Source: Candidatus Omnitrophota bacterium (lineage in GTDB: Bacteria; Omnitrophota; Gorgyraeia; Gygaellales; Profunditerraquicolaceae). Taken from it: 22,311 bases of DNA. The notes beneath the pieces were generated by a model. The model ran no database searches, had not been told where the DNA came from, and saw nothing but the letters and a program-made list of their open reading frames with translations. The DNA lies in contig CAIVOB010000038.1 in NCBI GenBank assembly GCA_903907475.1, forward strand, positions 1 to 22,311, given 5' to 3'. The translations under genes and the position numbers were made by a program. Shown here piece after piece: positions 15,460-22,311 of this stretch (positions are counted from its first letter, which is position 1; every line of letters begins with the position of its first letter).

Positions 15460-15895
15460 GTACTTCCTCACTTTCCGCTAACCAGGTTGATTCGCTGCTC
15501 GGCTCCTCGGCCGGCATTTCCGCATGTGCTTCATTCGTTTGGCCCTGCGCGCGCGCCGCGCCGCCCGGAGCGCCCATAAACTGCACTCTCTCGGCACGCA
15601 CTTCAATCACCGAACGTTTGGCTCCGGTATTATCCTCCCAAGAACGCGACTGCAAACGGCCTTCCACAAAAATACTGCTGCCTTTATGTAAATATTGATT
15701 ACACGTCTCGGCTTGCTTATTCCAAACTACCGCGGTAATAAAACAAACCTCTTCTTTTAATTCTTGATCCTTAGATTTATATTTCCGATTTACCGCCAGG
15801 CGCAAATTAACCACCGCCGTGCCCTGAGGAGTATAACGCAACTCCGGGTCCTTAGTCAAATTTCCCATTAATAATACTTTATTATAACTTGCCAT
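15449..15895 (-). CDS. ssb: Single-stranded DNA-binding protein, without the usual acidic DIPF-type tip
   Basis: 148 residues. The OB fold spans about 1-108 with the standard SSB opening MASYNKVLLMGNLTKDPELRY and the strand GSSIFVEGRLQSRSWEDNTG. It binds single-stranded DNA in replication and repair, consistent with dnaB four genes downstream. After a Gly/Ala/Gln-rich linker the protein ends acidic (AEEPSSESTWLAESEEVHEG) but lacks the conserved terminal ...DIPF that docks partner proteins. The terminal codons overlap the S18 start by 11 nt. Either the tip is genuinely divergent here or another SSB carries that role. Confidence 0.96.
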   Translation of the reverse strand: MASYNKVLLMGNLTKDPELRYTPQGTAVVNLRLAVNRKYKSKDQELKEEVCFITAVVWNKQAETCNQYLHKGSSIFVEGRLQSRSWEDNTGAKRSVIEVRAERVQFMGAPGGAARAQGQTNEAHAEMPAEEPSSESTWLAESEEVHEG

Positions 15896-15907
15896 TGCTA
15901 TCTCCTG

Positions 15908-16201
15908 TTATTTTGTATCCATGCGCGTAAATAAAACTCTTAAAATATTTTCGTTAAGCTTATAAACCCCGCGTACCTCTTTAATCGCGGCAGCCGGCGC
16001 GTTAAAAGCGGCCAAATAATAAATTCCTTCCATGAATTTATTAATCGGAAAATATAATTTTCTTCGCTCTGCCCAAACCCCGGAAGACGTAATTTCTCCG
16101 CCGTTTTTGGTTACCGCTTCATCAATTTGCTTAAATAAAGTTTTTTTATCCTCATCAGATAAATCCGGCCTGACAATTACCATTGCTTCGTACTTATTCA
16201 T
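15908..16201 (-). CDS. rpsF: 30S ribosomal protein S6
   Basis: 97 residues, the normal length. The S6 signature MNKYEAMVIVRPDLSDEDKK is followed by the ferredoxin-like fold with WAERRKLYFPINKFMEGIYY. It binds the central domain of 16S rRNA as a partner of S18, which is encoded two genes downstream. The ATG overlaps the pth stop by one base (TAATG), so the two are translationally coupled. Confidence 0.97.
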   Translation of the reverse strand: MNKYEAMVIVRPDLSDEDKKTLFKQIDEAVTKNGGEITSSGVWAERRKLYFPINKFMEGIYYLAAFNAPAAAIKEVRGVYKLNENILRVLFTRMDTK

Positions 16202-16794
16202 TATTTTCCTTCCTCTCTGCCAGATGGCAGGCTAACGTTAAACAACTCCATAGTTTTTACGATTCCTTTTTCCGCCCAGCTTAGAATACAATCACCCGCG
16301 AGCGTATTTACATCTTCCACAATTGCTTTTTCTTTTTTCGCGAAACTCGCTAAAACATAATCCGCCGCGTCTAGCGATCTTGGCGGACGGCCGATGCCAA
16401 CCCTTAAACGGTTAAAATCGGATCTTCCTAAAACTTCAATAATCGAATTCAGGCCCCGCTGTCCGCCGCTTGAGCCGTGCGGGCGAATTTTAATTCTTCC
16501 TAAATCCAGATCTAAATCGTCACAAACCACCAGTAAATCTTCTGGTTCAACTTTAAATTTTTTGACTAGCGCCTTAACCGCCTGACCGCTTAAATTCATA
16601 AATGTTTGCGGAAGCGCGAAAACAATGGTTTGGCCGCCATAACTGCCTTTACCGACCAAAGCGTAAACTAAGCGCTCTCTTTTTAAAGGAATCTTTAAAG
16701 CGCCCGTTAAAGTTTTTATTACTCGAAAACCAATATTATGCCGGCTGGCGGAATAAATTAAACCCGGATTCCCCAAGCCAACAATCAATTTCAC
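16201..16794 (-). CDS. pth: Peptidyl-tRNA hydrolase
   Basis: Releases peptides from peptidyl-tRNA that drops off ribosomes. 197 residues, the usual size. The family motif KLIVGLGNPG (2-11), the catalytic histidine H19 in SRHNIGF, and the substrate-binding stretches FMNLSGQAV and VVCDDLDLDLGRIKIRPHGSSGGQRG are all present. Translation starts at GTG 16794, which overlaps the L25 stop (GTGA, 4-nt overlap). The rplY/ctc-pth pairing is widespread. Confidence 0.97.
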   Translation of the reverse strand: MKLIVGLGNPGLIYSASRHNIGFRVIKTLTGALKIPLKRERLVYALVGKGSYGGQTIVFALPQTFMNLSGQAVKALVKKFKVEPEDLLVVCDDLDLDLGRIKIRPHGSSGGQRGLNSIIEVLGRSDFNRLRVGIGRPPRSLDAADYVLASFAKKEKAIVEDVNTLAGDCILSWAEKGIVKTMELFNVSLPSGREEGK

Positions 16795-17489
16795 TTCTTA
16801 TCTTTTCCTTTACCTTCTTCAGGAGCGGCCGCAGCTTCCCCGGCAACTTCTTTCTTTTCTTTAATGACTTCCGGTTCTGCCTTCGTCTCGCCTTCCAGCG
16901 CTTCCGCCGGTGCTTCTTCTTTCATCGGTTCAGCCACATGCAAGACCACCGCCGCAGGATCATTTAAGACCTTAATCCCGGCCGGCAAAACAATATCTTT
17001 AACGTGAATCGCTTCATTTAACTTTAAGCCAGAAATATCGATTAAAATATTTTTCGGAATACTCGTCGGTAAACATTCTACCTCCAACTCCCAGAGTAAA
17101 TGCTCTAAAGATCCACCCTCCTGCTTCACACCCGCGGCTTCACCTTTAGTTTCAATCGGCACGTTGACTTTAATCACATCCGTTAAGGAAATCTCATTAA
17201 AATCAATATGAATAATATCTTCCTTCACCGGATCATACTGAATTTCTTTTACCAGGCAGGGGCGATTTTTACCCTTTTTATCATCTTTAACTTTCAGATT
17301 GATAATGCTGCTTTCCAAGCGATGTTGATGCATTAACTTTAAAAGCGCGCTGCGCGAAAATTTTATCGTTAAAGCTTCTTTACCATGGGCGTAAATTACC
17401 GAAGGTAAAAAACCACTCTCTCTTAAACCCCGGGATTTAGCGCTTCCTCTTTCGGTTCTTAACTCTGCTTCTAAAAGTATCTCTTCCAT
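16791..17489 (-). CDS. rplY: 50S ribosomal protein L25 / general stress protein Ctc (long form)
   Basis: 232 residues, the long CTC/TL5 type rather than the 94-residue E. coli form. Residues 1-95 are the 5S rRNA-binding domain (RTERGSAKSRGLRESGFLPSV, then DDKKGKNRPCLVKEIQYDPV). Residues about 96-190 form the TL5 C-terminal beta domain (VNVPIETKGEAAGVKQEGG, then LEVECLPTSIPKNI). The last 40 residues are a disordered Ala/Glu/Lys-rich tail. It heads the pth-rpsF-ssb run and overlaps pth by 4 nt. Confidence 0.95.
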   Translation of the reverse strand: MEEILLEAELRTERGSAKSRGLRESGFLPSVIYAHGKEALTIKFSRSALLKLMHQHRLESSIINLKVKDDKKGKNRPCLVKEIQYDPVKEDIIHIDFNEISLTDVIKVNVPIETKGEAAGVKQEGGSLEHLLWELEVECLPTSIPKNILIDISGLKLNEAIHVKDIVLPAGIKVLNDPAAVVLHVAEPMKEEAPAEALEGETKAEPEVIKEKKEVAGEAAAAPEEGKGKDKK

Positions 17490-17516
17490 TGTTTTACCTT
17501 TCTTAAAAGTTAATAA

Positions 17517-18455
17517 TTAATCAAACAAACAACTCACTGATTCTTCATTGTGGATTCTTTTAATCGCTTCGGCGAGTAATGTCGCCACCGATAAAACCTG
17601 AATTTTAGGATGTAACTTTTCCTTTGGCAAAGGCACGCTATCGGAAATTAATAATCTTTCTAATCCCTGGCATTGGCCAATCCGTTCAATTGCCGGCCCG
17701 GAGAGAACCCCATGCGCGATCGCCGCATAAATAGTTTTGGCTTTCGCTTTCTTTAAAGCCTCCACCGCTTCCACCAGCGAGCTGCCGGTAGCGATCATAT
17801 CATCGACAATAATAACATTTTTATCCTCAACCTCACCCATAATATGCACCGCTTCGGCTTTTTCCGGCGAAACCCGGCGTTTATCAATAATCGCTAATCC
17901 CGAAGAAACTCTTTTGGCATAAGCCCTAGCCATTTTAATACTTCCCACATCCGGGGAAACCGCCACCAGGTCTTTAAGCTTCATATTAGAAAAATAATCG
18001 ACAAATACACCCACTGAAAATAAATGATCCACCGGAATATCGAAAAATCCTTGAATCTGTCCGGCATGTAAATCCATCGTTAAAATCCGGCTCGCTCCGG
18101 CAACCGTTAAAAGATTGGCCACCAGTTTGGCGGTAATCGGTACCCGCGGCTGATCTTTTCTGTCCTGGCGCGCGTAACCAAAATAAGGAATCACCGCGGT
18201 AATTCTCTGCGCGCTCGCCCGGCGCAAAGCATCAATCATAATTAAAAGTTCCATCAAATTATCATTCGTCGGCGGACAAGTCGGCTGCACGATAAAAACA
18301 TCTTTGCCGCGCACATTTTCATTAATCTTAACCCGGATCTCTCCTTCGCTAAATCTACCCACCAGCGCATCCTGTAATTTTACTCTTAAATCCTGGCAAA
18401 TATCCTTGGCCAATTGTGGATTAGCATTACCGCTAAAAATCGCTAACTTATCCAT
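17517..18455 (-). CDS. prs: Ribose-phosphate pyrophosphokinase (PRPP synthase)
   Basis: Makes PRPP from ribose 5-phosphate and ATP for nucleotide, His and Trp synthesis. 312 residues, class I length. Visible motifs are SEGEIRVKINENVRGKDVFI, the ATP-binding YFGYARQDRKDQPR, the metal/ATP loop TMDLHAGQIQGFFDIPVDHL, and the PRPP-binding loop NVIIVDDMIATGSS. It lies 2 nt after glmU, and the glmU-prs-rplY/ctc-pth order is well conserved in many bacteria. Confidence 0.98.
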   Translation of the reverse strand: MDKLAIFSGNANPQLAKDICQDLRVKLQDALVGRFSEGEIRVKINENVRGKDVFIVQPTCPPTNDNLMELLIMIDALRRASAQRITAVIPYFGYARQDRKDQPRVPITAKLVANLLTVAGASRILTMDLHAGQIQGFFDIPVDHLFSVGVFVDYFSNMKLKDLVAVSPDVGSIKMARAYAKRVSSGLAIIDKRRVSPEKAEAVHIMGEVEDKNVIIVDDMIATGSSLVEAVEALKKAKAKTIYAAIAHGVLSGPAIERIGQCQGLERLLISDSVPLPKEKLHPKIQVLSVATLLAEAIKRIHNEESVSCLFD

Positions 18456-18457
18456 CG

Positions 18458-19711
18458 TTATCCCCTCTTTTTTAAAATTCTCGCCGGAACCCCGGCCACT
18501 AAAGTTTTGGCCGCGATATCACGCGTCACAATCGCGCCCGCTCCGGTAGCAGCAGCTTTTCCGATTTTCACCGGAGCCACAATTACCGTATCGGAACCAA
18601 TATTCACATTATCCCCGATAAAAGTTTCGTGTTTATTTCGGCCGTCAAAATTAGCCGTAACTGTCCCGGCCCCAATGTTAACACTGGAACCCACAGCGGT
18701 ATCTCCGATATAAGAAAAATGTTTCACAAAAGTTTTAGCGCCGATTTTGGAACGCACCATTTCGATAAAGTTGCCGGCTGTAACATCGTCTTTCAGCTCG
18801 ACACCGTCACGCAGATGCGCGAATGGGCCAACTAAACAACGTTTTCCAATTTTAACATCCCTTTCTATAACTGTAAAGGGATAAATCACTGTATCCGCGC
18901 CGATTTTGGTCCCGAAATTAATCCAAGTATTGGCCGGATCAATAATTGTCACGCCGTTATTCATAAATACCTCATTAATACGTTGCCGCATTAAGGTATT
19001 GGCCTGCGCCAACTCTGAACCGGTATTAATCCCCAAAGCTTCTTTGGCATCATCAGCTTTGACTCCATCGACTAAAAGCTGTTGCTTAGCTAAAATTTCA
19101 ATAATATCCGTTAAATAAAATTCTTTTTTTTGATTATTAGCCCGAATGCGCTTTAAATTATTTTCTAATTTCTGTTTCTTAATTACCATAATTCCGGTAT
19201 TAATTTCTTTGATCTCTTTTTGCACTTCATCGGCGTCTTTTTCTTCCACGATCGCGCAGATACTGGAATATTTATCGCGCATAATCCGGCCATAACCAAA
19301 AGGCTTTTTTAACTGCGCCGTTAAAAGTGTCGCATCCACATTATTGGTAAAATGATAATCGAGCAGTTTTTGCAATGTTGCTTTTTTTAAAAGCGGCACA
19401 TCCCCGTAAAGAATTAAAACTGAACCCTGGAAACCTTTTAAAGCCGTTAGGCCCACCTTTACCGCGTCGGCGGTGCCAATAAGTTTTTTCTGCAGCGTGA
19501 TCTTAACGTTTCCGGGAATAATTTCGCGCACCCGTTTCTGCTCATGGCCTAAAACCGCGACCACTTTTTCAGGTTTCAAGCTGCGCACTAAATCCAAAAC
19601 ATAACTAAGCATCGGCCGGCCGCAAAGTTTATGCAACACCTTCGGAGTCGCCGATTTCATGCGTGTGCTTTTTCCCGCTGCCAAAATTATTACCGCGATT
19701 TCTTTTTTCAT
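18458..19711 (-). CDS. glmU: Bifunctional GlmU: GlcN-1-P acetyltransferase / GlcNAc-1-P uridylyltransferase, short beta-helix
   Basis: Makes UDP-GlcNAc for peptidoglycan and for the LpxA reaction encoded in this window. The start is the ATG at 19711. The open frame runs 23 codons further, but those codons lie in the tRNA-Gln gene and the conserved N-terminus is KKEIAVIILAAGKSTRM. The uridylyltransferase domain occupies about 1-225, with LAAGKSTRM, KVLHKLCGRPML and LYGDVPLL. The left-handed beta-helix acetyltransferase follows with GNFIEMVRSKIG, the catalytic-histidine motif KHFSYIGD, VNIGAGTVTANFDG and NKHETFIGDN, all intact. At 417 residues it is about 40 shorter than E. coli GlmU (456). The missing length is mainly at the start of the helix domain, between NNGVTIIDPANTWI and GPFAHLRDG, with a shorter C-terminal tail. 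Confidence 0.95.
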   Translation of the reverse strand: MKKEIAVIILAAGKSTRMKSATPKVLHKLCGRPMLSYVLDLVRSLKPEKVVAVLGHEQKRVREIIPGNVKITLQKKLIGTADAVKVGLTALKGFQGSVLILYGDVPLLKKATLQKLLDYHFTNNVDATLLTAQLKKPFGYGRIMRDKYSSICAIVEEKDADEVQKEIKEINTGIMVIKKQKLENNLKRIRANNQKKEFYLTDIIEILAKQQLLVDGVKADDAKEALGINTGSELAQANTLMRQRINEVFMNNGVTIIDPANTWINFGTKIGADTVIYPFTVIERDVKIGKRCLVGPFAHLRDGVELKDDVTAGNFIEMVRSKIGAKTFVKHFSYIGDTAVGSSVNIGAGTVTANFDGRNKHETFIGDNVNIGSDTVIVAPVKIGKAAATGAGAIVTRDIAAKTLVAGVPARILKKRG

Positions 19712-19723
19712 AATTTTACCTAG

Positions 19724-19794
19724 TTGCCCGGCAAGGATTCGAACCTTGACAGTCAGACCCAAATTCTGATGTGCTACCATTACACTACCGGGCA
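19724..19794 (-). tRNA. tRNA-Gln (anticodon UUG)
   Basis: Cloverleaf of 71 nt. The acceptor is TGCCCGG/CCGGGCA with discriminator A, the D-arm GTGT...GCAC, the anticodon stem TCAGA/TCTGA with loop ATTTGGG (anticodon TTG), and the T-arm CAAGG-TTCGAAT-CCTTG. CCA is not encoded. It ends 12 nt before the glmU ATG and likely shares a transcript with it. Fragments resembling its 5' half lie just upstream (19795-19926). Confidence 0.96.
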
Positions 19795-19926
19795 GAAATT
19801 AATACAAGTGCTACCTCCCGCCAAACTACGGCGGGATTTCACTAAACTCAAAACCAAGGTGTTCAAATTACACTACCGGGCAAAAATCAATCCAAATGAT
19901 ACCTTCCCCACTAAACTATCCTACTA
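19795..19926 (-). repeat. Decayed tandem copies of a tRNA 5'-half-like unit upstream of tRNA-Gln
   Basis: A 16-bp block identical to the start of tRNA-Gln plus its D-arm (ATTACACTACCGGGCA on the plus strand) occurs at 19779-19794 in the real gene and again at 19867-19882, 88 bp away. The similarity continues past the tRNA start: on the minus strand TAGTTTAGTGGGGAAGGTA and TAGTTTGGCGGGAGGTAGCA precede the two blocks at matching distances, and both look like tRNA D-arms (TAGTTTAGTGG...GGTA). Neither copy has an anticodon or T-arm, so no extra functional tRNA is present. The outermost copy runs into the ispE stop codon. Confidence 0.65.
19816..19836. other. Perfect 7-bp hairpin inside the tRNA-like fragment array
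   Basis: TCCCGCC (19816-19822) and GGCGGGA (19830-19836) pair perfectly around a 7-nt loop (AAACTAC). There is no T-run on either side, so it is not a good rho-independent terminator. It lies between the decayed copy and the intact tRNA-Gln and could guide tRNA processing or be a remnant of the duplicated unit. Confidence 0.5.
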
Positions 19927-20792
19927 ACAAAAACTTTCCAAATTTTATGTTGACGCGCTATTTTCCGGCTTAAAACTTCTGCCTGCCGGCGATTATTACA
20001 AATCGCGAATACCGCCGCCCCGCTTCCCGACATTAAAACTTTATCTAAACCGGCATCCAAAAGCGCTTTTTTAGCCTCACCCACCACCGGATAAACCCGC
20101 GTCGTAACATCCTCTAAGCTATTAAATAAAGCTTGAGGACTAATCTTAGCACCCTTTTGAGATAACTCCGAAGTTAGTAGTTTAACATTAGAGCCTGGCC
20201 TTGTCAATTGAGAAAATTGGTCGAATTTCTCATAGATTAAAGCGGTCGCCACCTGACATCCCGGATAAATTACAATTAACCAAAGTTTCAAGCGCGCTAA
20301 TTTGGGCAGCGGAGTAATTTTCTCTCCTCTTCCCGCCCCTAAAGCAAATTTCACATTTTTAATAAAGAACGGCACATCACTTCCCAACCGCGCAGCTAAT
20401 TTTAATAACTTGGTTTTAGATAAATTTAAATTCCAATAACGATTTAATCCTAACAACACGCTGGCAGCGTTGGCCGAACCTCCACCGAGGCCCGCGCCCA
20501 CCGGAATGCGTTTTTGAATCTCAATTTCAATCCCGTGATTTAAATTAAACTCTTTTTTTAATAACGCCGCCGCGCGAAAACAGATATTTGTCGCGTCTTT
20601 AGGAATTTGCCGGCTGAGAGACTTAATTTTAATGCCATTAGTTTTAAGCGCGCGCAAAATAATGCGGTCAAAAAGATCGATCCGGGCAAAAAGCGTCTTT
20701 AAATTATGATAATTATCCGGACGCTTCTTTAGAATTTGCAGATATAAATTTATTTTCGCGAAAGACTTAACTTTAAGACAAGCAGAGGGCAT
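19911..20792 (-). CDS. ispE: 4-diphosphocytidyl-2-C-methyl-D-erythritol kinase
   Basis: GHMP kinase of the MEP (non-mevalonate) isoprenoid pathway; it phosphorylates CDP-ME. 293 residues, the usual size. Active-site K13 lies in SFAKINLYL (10-18). The GHMP glycine-rich ATP loop PVGAGLGGGSANAA is at 97-110, the catalytic aspartate D139 in GSDVPFF, and a C-terminal GHMP motif is KVLMSGSGAAVFAI. The ATG at 20792 fits the family N-terminus, but no Shine-Dalgarno is visible. The TAG stop (19911-19913) lies inside the tRNA-like sequence that precedes tRNA-Gln, so the last residues (VSRIV) are encoded by it. Confidence 0.96.
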   Translation of the reverse strand: MPSACLKVKSFAKINLYLQILKKRPDNYHNLKTLFARIDLFDRIILRALKTNGIKIKSLSRQIPKDATNICFRAAALLKKEFNLNHGIEIEIQKRIPVGAGLGGGSANAASVLLGLNRYWNLNLSKTKLLKLAARLGSDVPFFIKNVKFALGAGRGEKITPLPKLARLKLWLIVIYPGCQVATALIYEKFDQFSQLTRPGSNVKLLTSELSQKGAKISPQALFNSLEDVTTRVYPVVGEAKKALLDAGLDKVLMSGSGAAVFAICNNRRQAEVLSRKIARQHKIWKVFVSRIV

Positions 20793-20820
20793 CTGTATTA
20801 AACTTTAGATTTAACTTTTT

Positions 20821-21750
20821 TTAAGAGATCTGCGCTAAAACTATTTTTTCGATATCTTCGCGGCCGAGGTGATATTCTTTTAAGAGTTCCTCCGGCTCGC
20901 CGGACTGGCCAAAACGATTACGCACACCCACGCGGATTACTTTGACGGGAAAATTCTCGGCGACCACTTCATCAATGCTGGAAGCTAAACCGCCGATGAC
21001 ATTATGTTCTTCGCAAACCACGATTAATTTATTTTTTTGCGCCAAATTTAAAATAACGCTCTTGTCCAAAGGCCGAATCGTATGCATATTAATTAAAGAA
21101 ACTTTTATCCCCTTAGCCTCCAAACTCTTTACCGCCGCGGCAGCCTCCGACACCAAAACTCCGCAGGCAACAATCGCTACCTCCGTACCTTGAGTCAGTA
21201 TTTGCGCTTTGCCGAATTCAAATTTTCCTTTGTTTTCCAGCGTCGGAATTTTTGGCCTCCCTAAACGAATATAAAAAGGCCCGGGAGTATTTGCTGCAGC
21301 CATAATTGCCTCACCGGTCTGCGGCCCATCACAAGGGACAATAATATTCATATTTGGTAAAACTCGCATTAAAGCGATATCTTCCAAAGCCTGATGGCTG
21401 GCGCCATCCGGACCGACGGTAATCCCGGCGTGCGTGGCAACAATCTTGACATTAAAATTATTATAACTTATGGAAACCCGCACCTGGTCCCAAGCGCGGC
21501 CAGAAGCAAAGACCGCGAAGGTGGAAAGAAAAACTGTTTTGCCGCAGCTGGCTAATCCGGCGGCGGTAGCCATCATATTTTGCTCCGCGACGCCAAAATT
21601 AAAAAATCTCTCCGGAAATTGTTTGGCAAAAAGATTTGTCCGCGTGGAGCTGGAAAGATCCGCGTCCAAGACAACAATATTCTTATCTTGCGCGCCCAAC
21701 TTCACTAAAGTTTCGCCGTAAACATCCCTTTGATAAAATTGTTCCGCCAT
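20821..21750 (-). CDS. tktB: Transketolase, C-terminal subunit (PYR and C-terminal domains)
   Basis: 309 residues forming the second half of a split transketolase. The pyrimidine-binding domain (about 1-170) has the catalytic glutamate E56 in FNFGVAEQNMM and the VTHAG-like ATHAGITVGPDGASHQALED. The transketolase C-domain (about 185-309) has GVLVSEAAAA and the closing EEHNVIGGLASSI. It needs the separately encoded N-terminal TPP-binding subunit, whose stop overlaps this ATG by one base (TAATG). It shifts two-carbon units in the pentose phosphate pathway. Halves of this type resemble DXS/PDH E1-beta architecture, but the GHPDRGTPG motif of the partner is of transketolase type. The symbol denotes the subunit, not the E. 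coli tktB isozyme. Confidence 0.94.
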   Translation of the reverse strand: MAEQFYQRDVYGETLVKLGAQDKNIVVLDADLSSSTRTNLFAKQFPERFFNFGVAEQNMMATAAGLASCGKTVFLSTFAVFASGRAWDQVRVSISYNNFNVKIVATHAGITVGPDGASHQALEDIALMRVLPNMNIIVPCDGPQTGEAIMAAANTPGPFYIRLGRPKIPTLENKGKFEFGKAQILTQGTEVAIVACGVLVSEAAAAVKSLEAKGIKVSLINMHTIRPLDKSVILNLAQKNKLIVVCEEHNVIGGLASSIDEVVAENFPVKVIRVGVRNRFGQSGEPEELLKEYHLGREDIEKIVLAQIS

Positions 21751-22311
21751 TATACTAATTCCTTTAAAGCTCGCGCTGCTTCTTCGGCGTTGGGAGCCTT
21801 GCCGTGAAAACCTACCACTCCCTCCATAAAAGAGACGCCCTTACCTTTAATGGTATGGGCAATAATAATTGTCGGTTTGCCTTTTATAGTTTTGGCCTGC
21901 TCATAAGCGGCTAAAATTTGCCCCATATCATGCCCGTTAATTTCAATCGTCTGCCAACCAAAGGCCTGCCATTTGGCAGCCAAAGGTTCTAAACCCATGA
22001 CATCTTCACATTTCCCGTCGATCTGACAACCGTTAGCGTCTAAAATCGCGCAAAGATTATCACAAGCAAAATGCCCGCAGGCCATCGCCGCTTCCCAAAT
22101 ATTACCTTCCTGAATTTCACCATCACCTAAAAGCACATAAACCCGATAATCTTTTTTATCGATTCGTGCCGCCAAACTCATCCCTAATGCAATCGAAAGC
22201 CCTTGGCCGAGTGATCCGGAAGCGGATTCTATCCCCGGAGTGCCCCGATCCGGGTGCCCCTGAAGATGCGACCCAAGTTTACGTAAAGTGGCTAAATCTT
22301 TTTTCGGAAAA
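21750..22311 (-). CDS. tktA: Transketolase, N-terminal (TPP-binding) subunit, 5' end outside the window
   Basis: The frame is open to the right edge of the window. The ATG at 22181 is internal, because 43 further in-frame codons upstream encode conserved sequence (GHPDRGTPGIESASGSLGQG). About 186 residues are visible. The TPP/Mg2+ motif GDGEIQEGN, with the expected downstream Asn in LDANG, is intact, followed by the conserved GHD and HTIKGKG. It ends where the C-terminal subunit begins (one-base overlap), the normal arrangement for split transketolases. Given the family length of about 270-280, some 85-95 N-terminal residues are missing outside the window. The symbol is assigned by subunit convention only. 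Confidence 0.95.
   Translation of the reverse strand, partial: FPKKDLATLRKLGSHLQGHPDRGTPGIESASGSLGQGLSIALGMSLAARIDKKDYRVYVLLGDGEIQEGNIWEAAMACGHFACDNLCAILDANGCQIDGKCEDVMGLEPLAAKWQAFGWQTIEINGHDMGQILAAYEQAKTIKGKPTIIIAHTIKGKGVSFMEGVVGFHGKAPNAEEAARALKELV

Noticed and set aside
16602..16967. Plus-strand open frame of 121 codons across pth and rplY
   Set aside because: It is antisense to two conserved genes, and its Phe/Arg-rich composition is the mirror of the Lys/Glu-rich L25 tail.
19712..19780. Upstream extension of GlmU
   Set aside because: Those codons are inside the tRNA-Gln gene; the conserved N-terminus starts at 19711.
19816..19836. Rho-independent terminator after ispE
   Set aside because: The stem is perfect, but no T-run follows on either strand.
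19795..19926. A second functional tRNA upstream of tRNA-Gln
   Set aside because: The copies contain only D-arm-like and acceptor 5' sequence. No anticodon stem, T-arm or 3' acceptor strand follows.

Overview
All genes in this window lie on the minus strand, so transcription runs from position 22311 towards position 1. The gene set points to a diderm, LPS-making bacterium: a BamA/Skp/Lpx outer-membrane block, polysaccharide export genes and a fused lpxC-fabZ. That fusion, the split transketolase, the AT-leaning sequence and the gene order (rpsF-ssb-rpsR-rplI-dnaB followed by bamA-skp-lpxD-lpxC/fabZ-lpxA-lpxI) suggest an uncultured lineage such as Omnitrophota (former OP3) or a relative. This placement is inference, because no phylogeny could be run.

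Layout in the direction of transcription. (1) 22311-19724: split transketolase (N-half cut by the window edge, C-half complete), ispE, a 116-bp spacer carrying decayed copies of a tRNA 5' half, and tRNA-Gln(UUG). (2) 19711-13380: a tightly packed housekeeping run of glmU, prs, rplY/ctc, pth, rpsF, ssb, rpsR, rplI and dnaB, with many 1-11 nt overlaps. (3) 13374-6395: an envelope-assembly block led by bamA, with a consensus-spaced promoter so close to the ATG that the mRNA is predicted to be leaderless, then a heptamer tandem repeat, skp/ompH, lpxD, lpxC-fabZ, lpxA and lpxI. (4) 6373-4747: small units, namely a stand-alone CBM48 protein with its own strong promoter, a hairpin, a radical SAM protein, tRNA-Arg(UCG), a PilZ protein and a REP/REPIN-like palindromic repeat. 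(5) 4737-1: a polysaccharide operon behind a near-perfect sigma70-type promoter and a paired palindrome. It encodes a FecR-like secreted protein, an outer-membrane beta-barrel, a Wza-like export protein, a Wzc-like BY-kinase and an O-antigen ligase/Wzy-like membrane protein that runs off the left edge.

How the genes work together. lpxA, lpxC, lpxD and lpxI are successive early lipid A enzymes. FabZ supplies fatty-acid elongation, GlmU supplies UDP-GlcNAc, and BamA and Skp deliver barrels to the outer membrane. The polysaccharide operon would polymerise and export a glycan through the same envelope, and the PilZ gene next to it suggests a possible c-di-GMP link. The most notable observations are: apparent in-frame loss of the middle of two neighbouring polysaccharide proteins (ligase and BY-kinase), the predicted leaderless bamA, the seven-copy heptamer repeat, the tRNA-Gln fragment array overlapping the ispE stop codon, and the palindromic repeat that supplies the stop codon of the PilZ gene. 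I found no CRISPR array, insertion sequence, phage gene or clear defence system, and no gene-free stretch longer than 300 bp.
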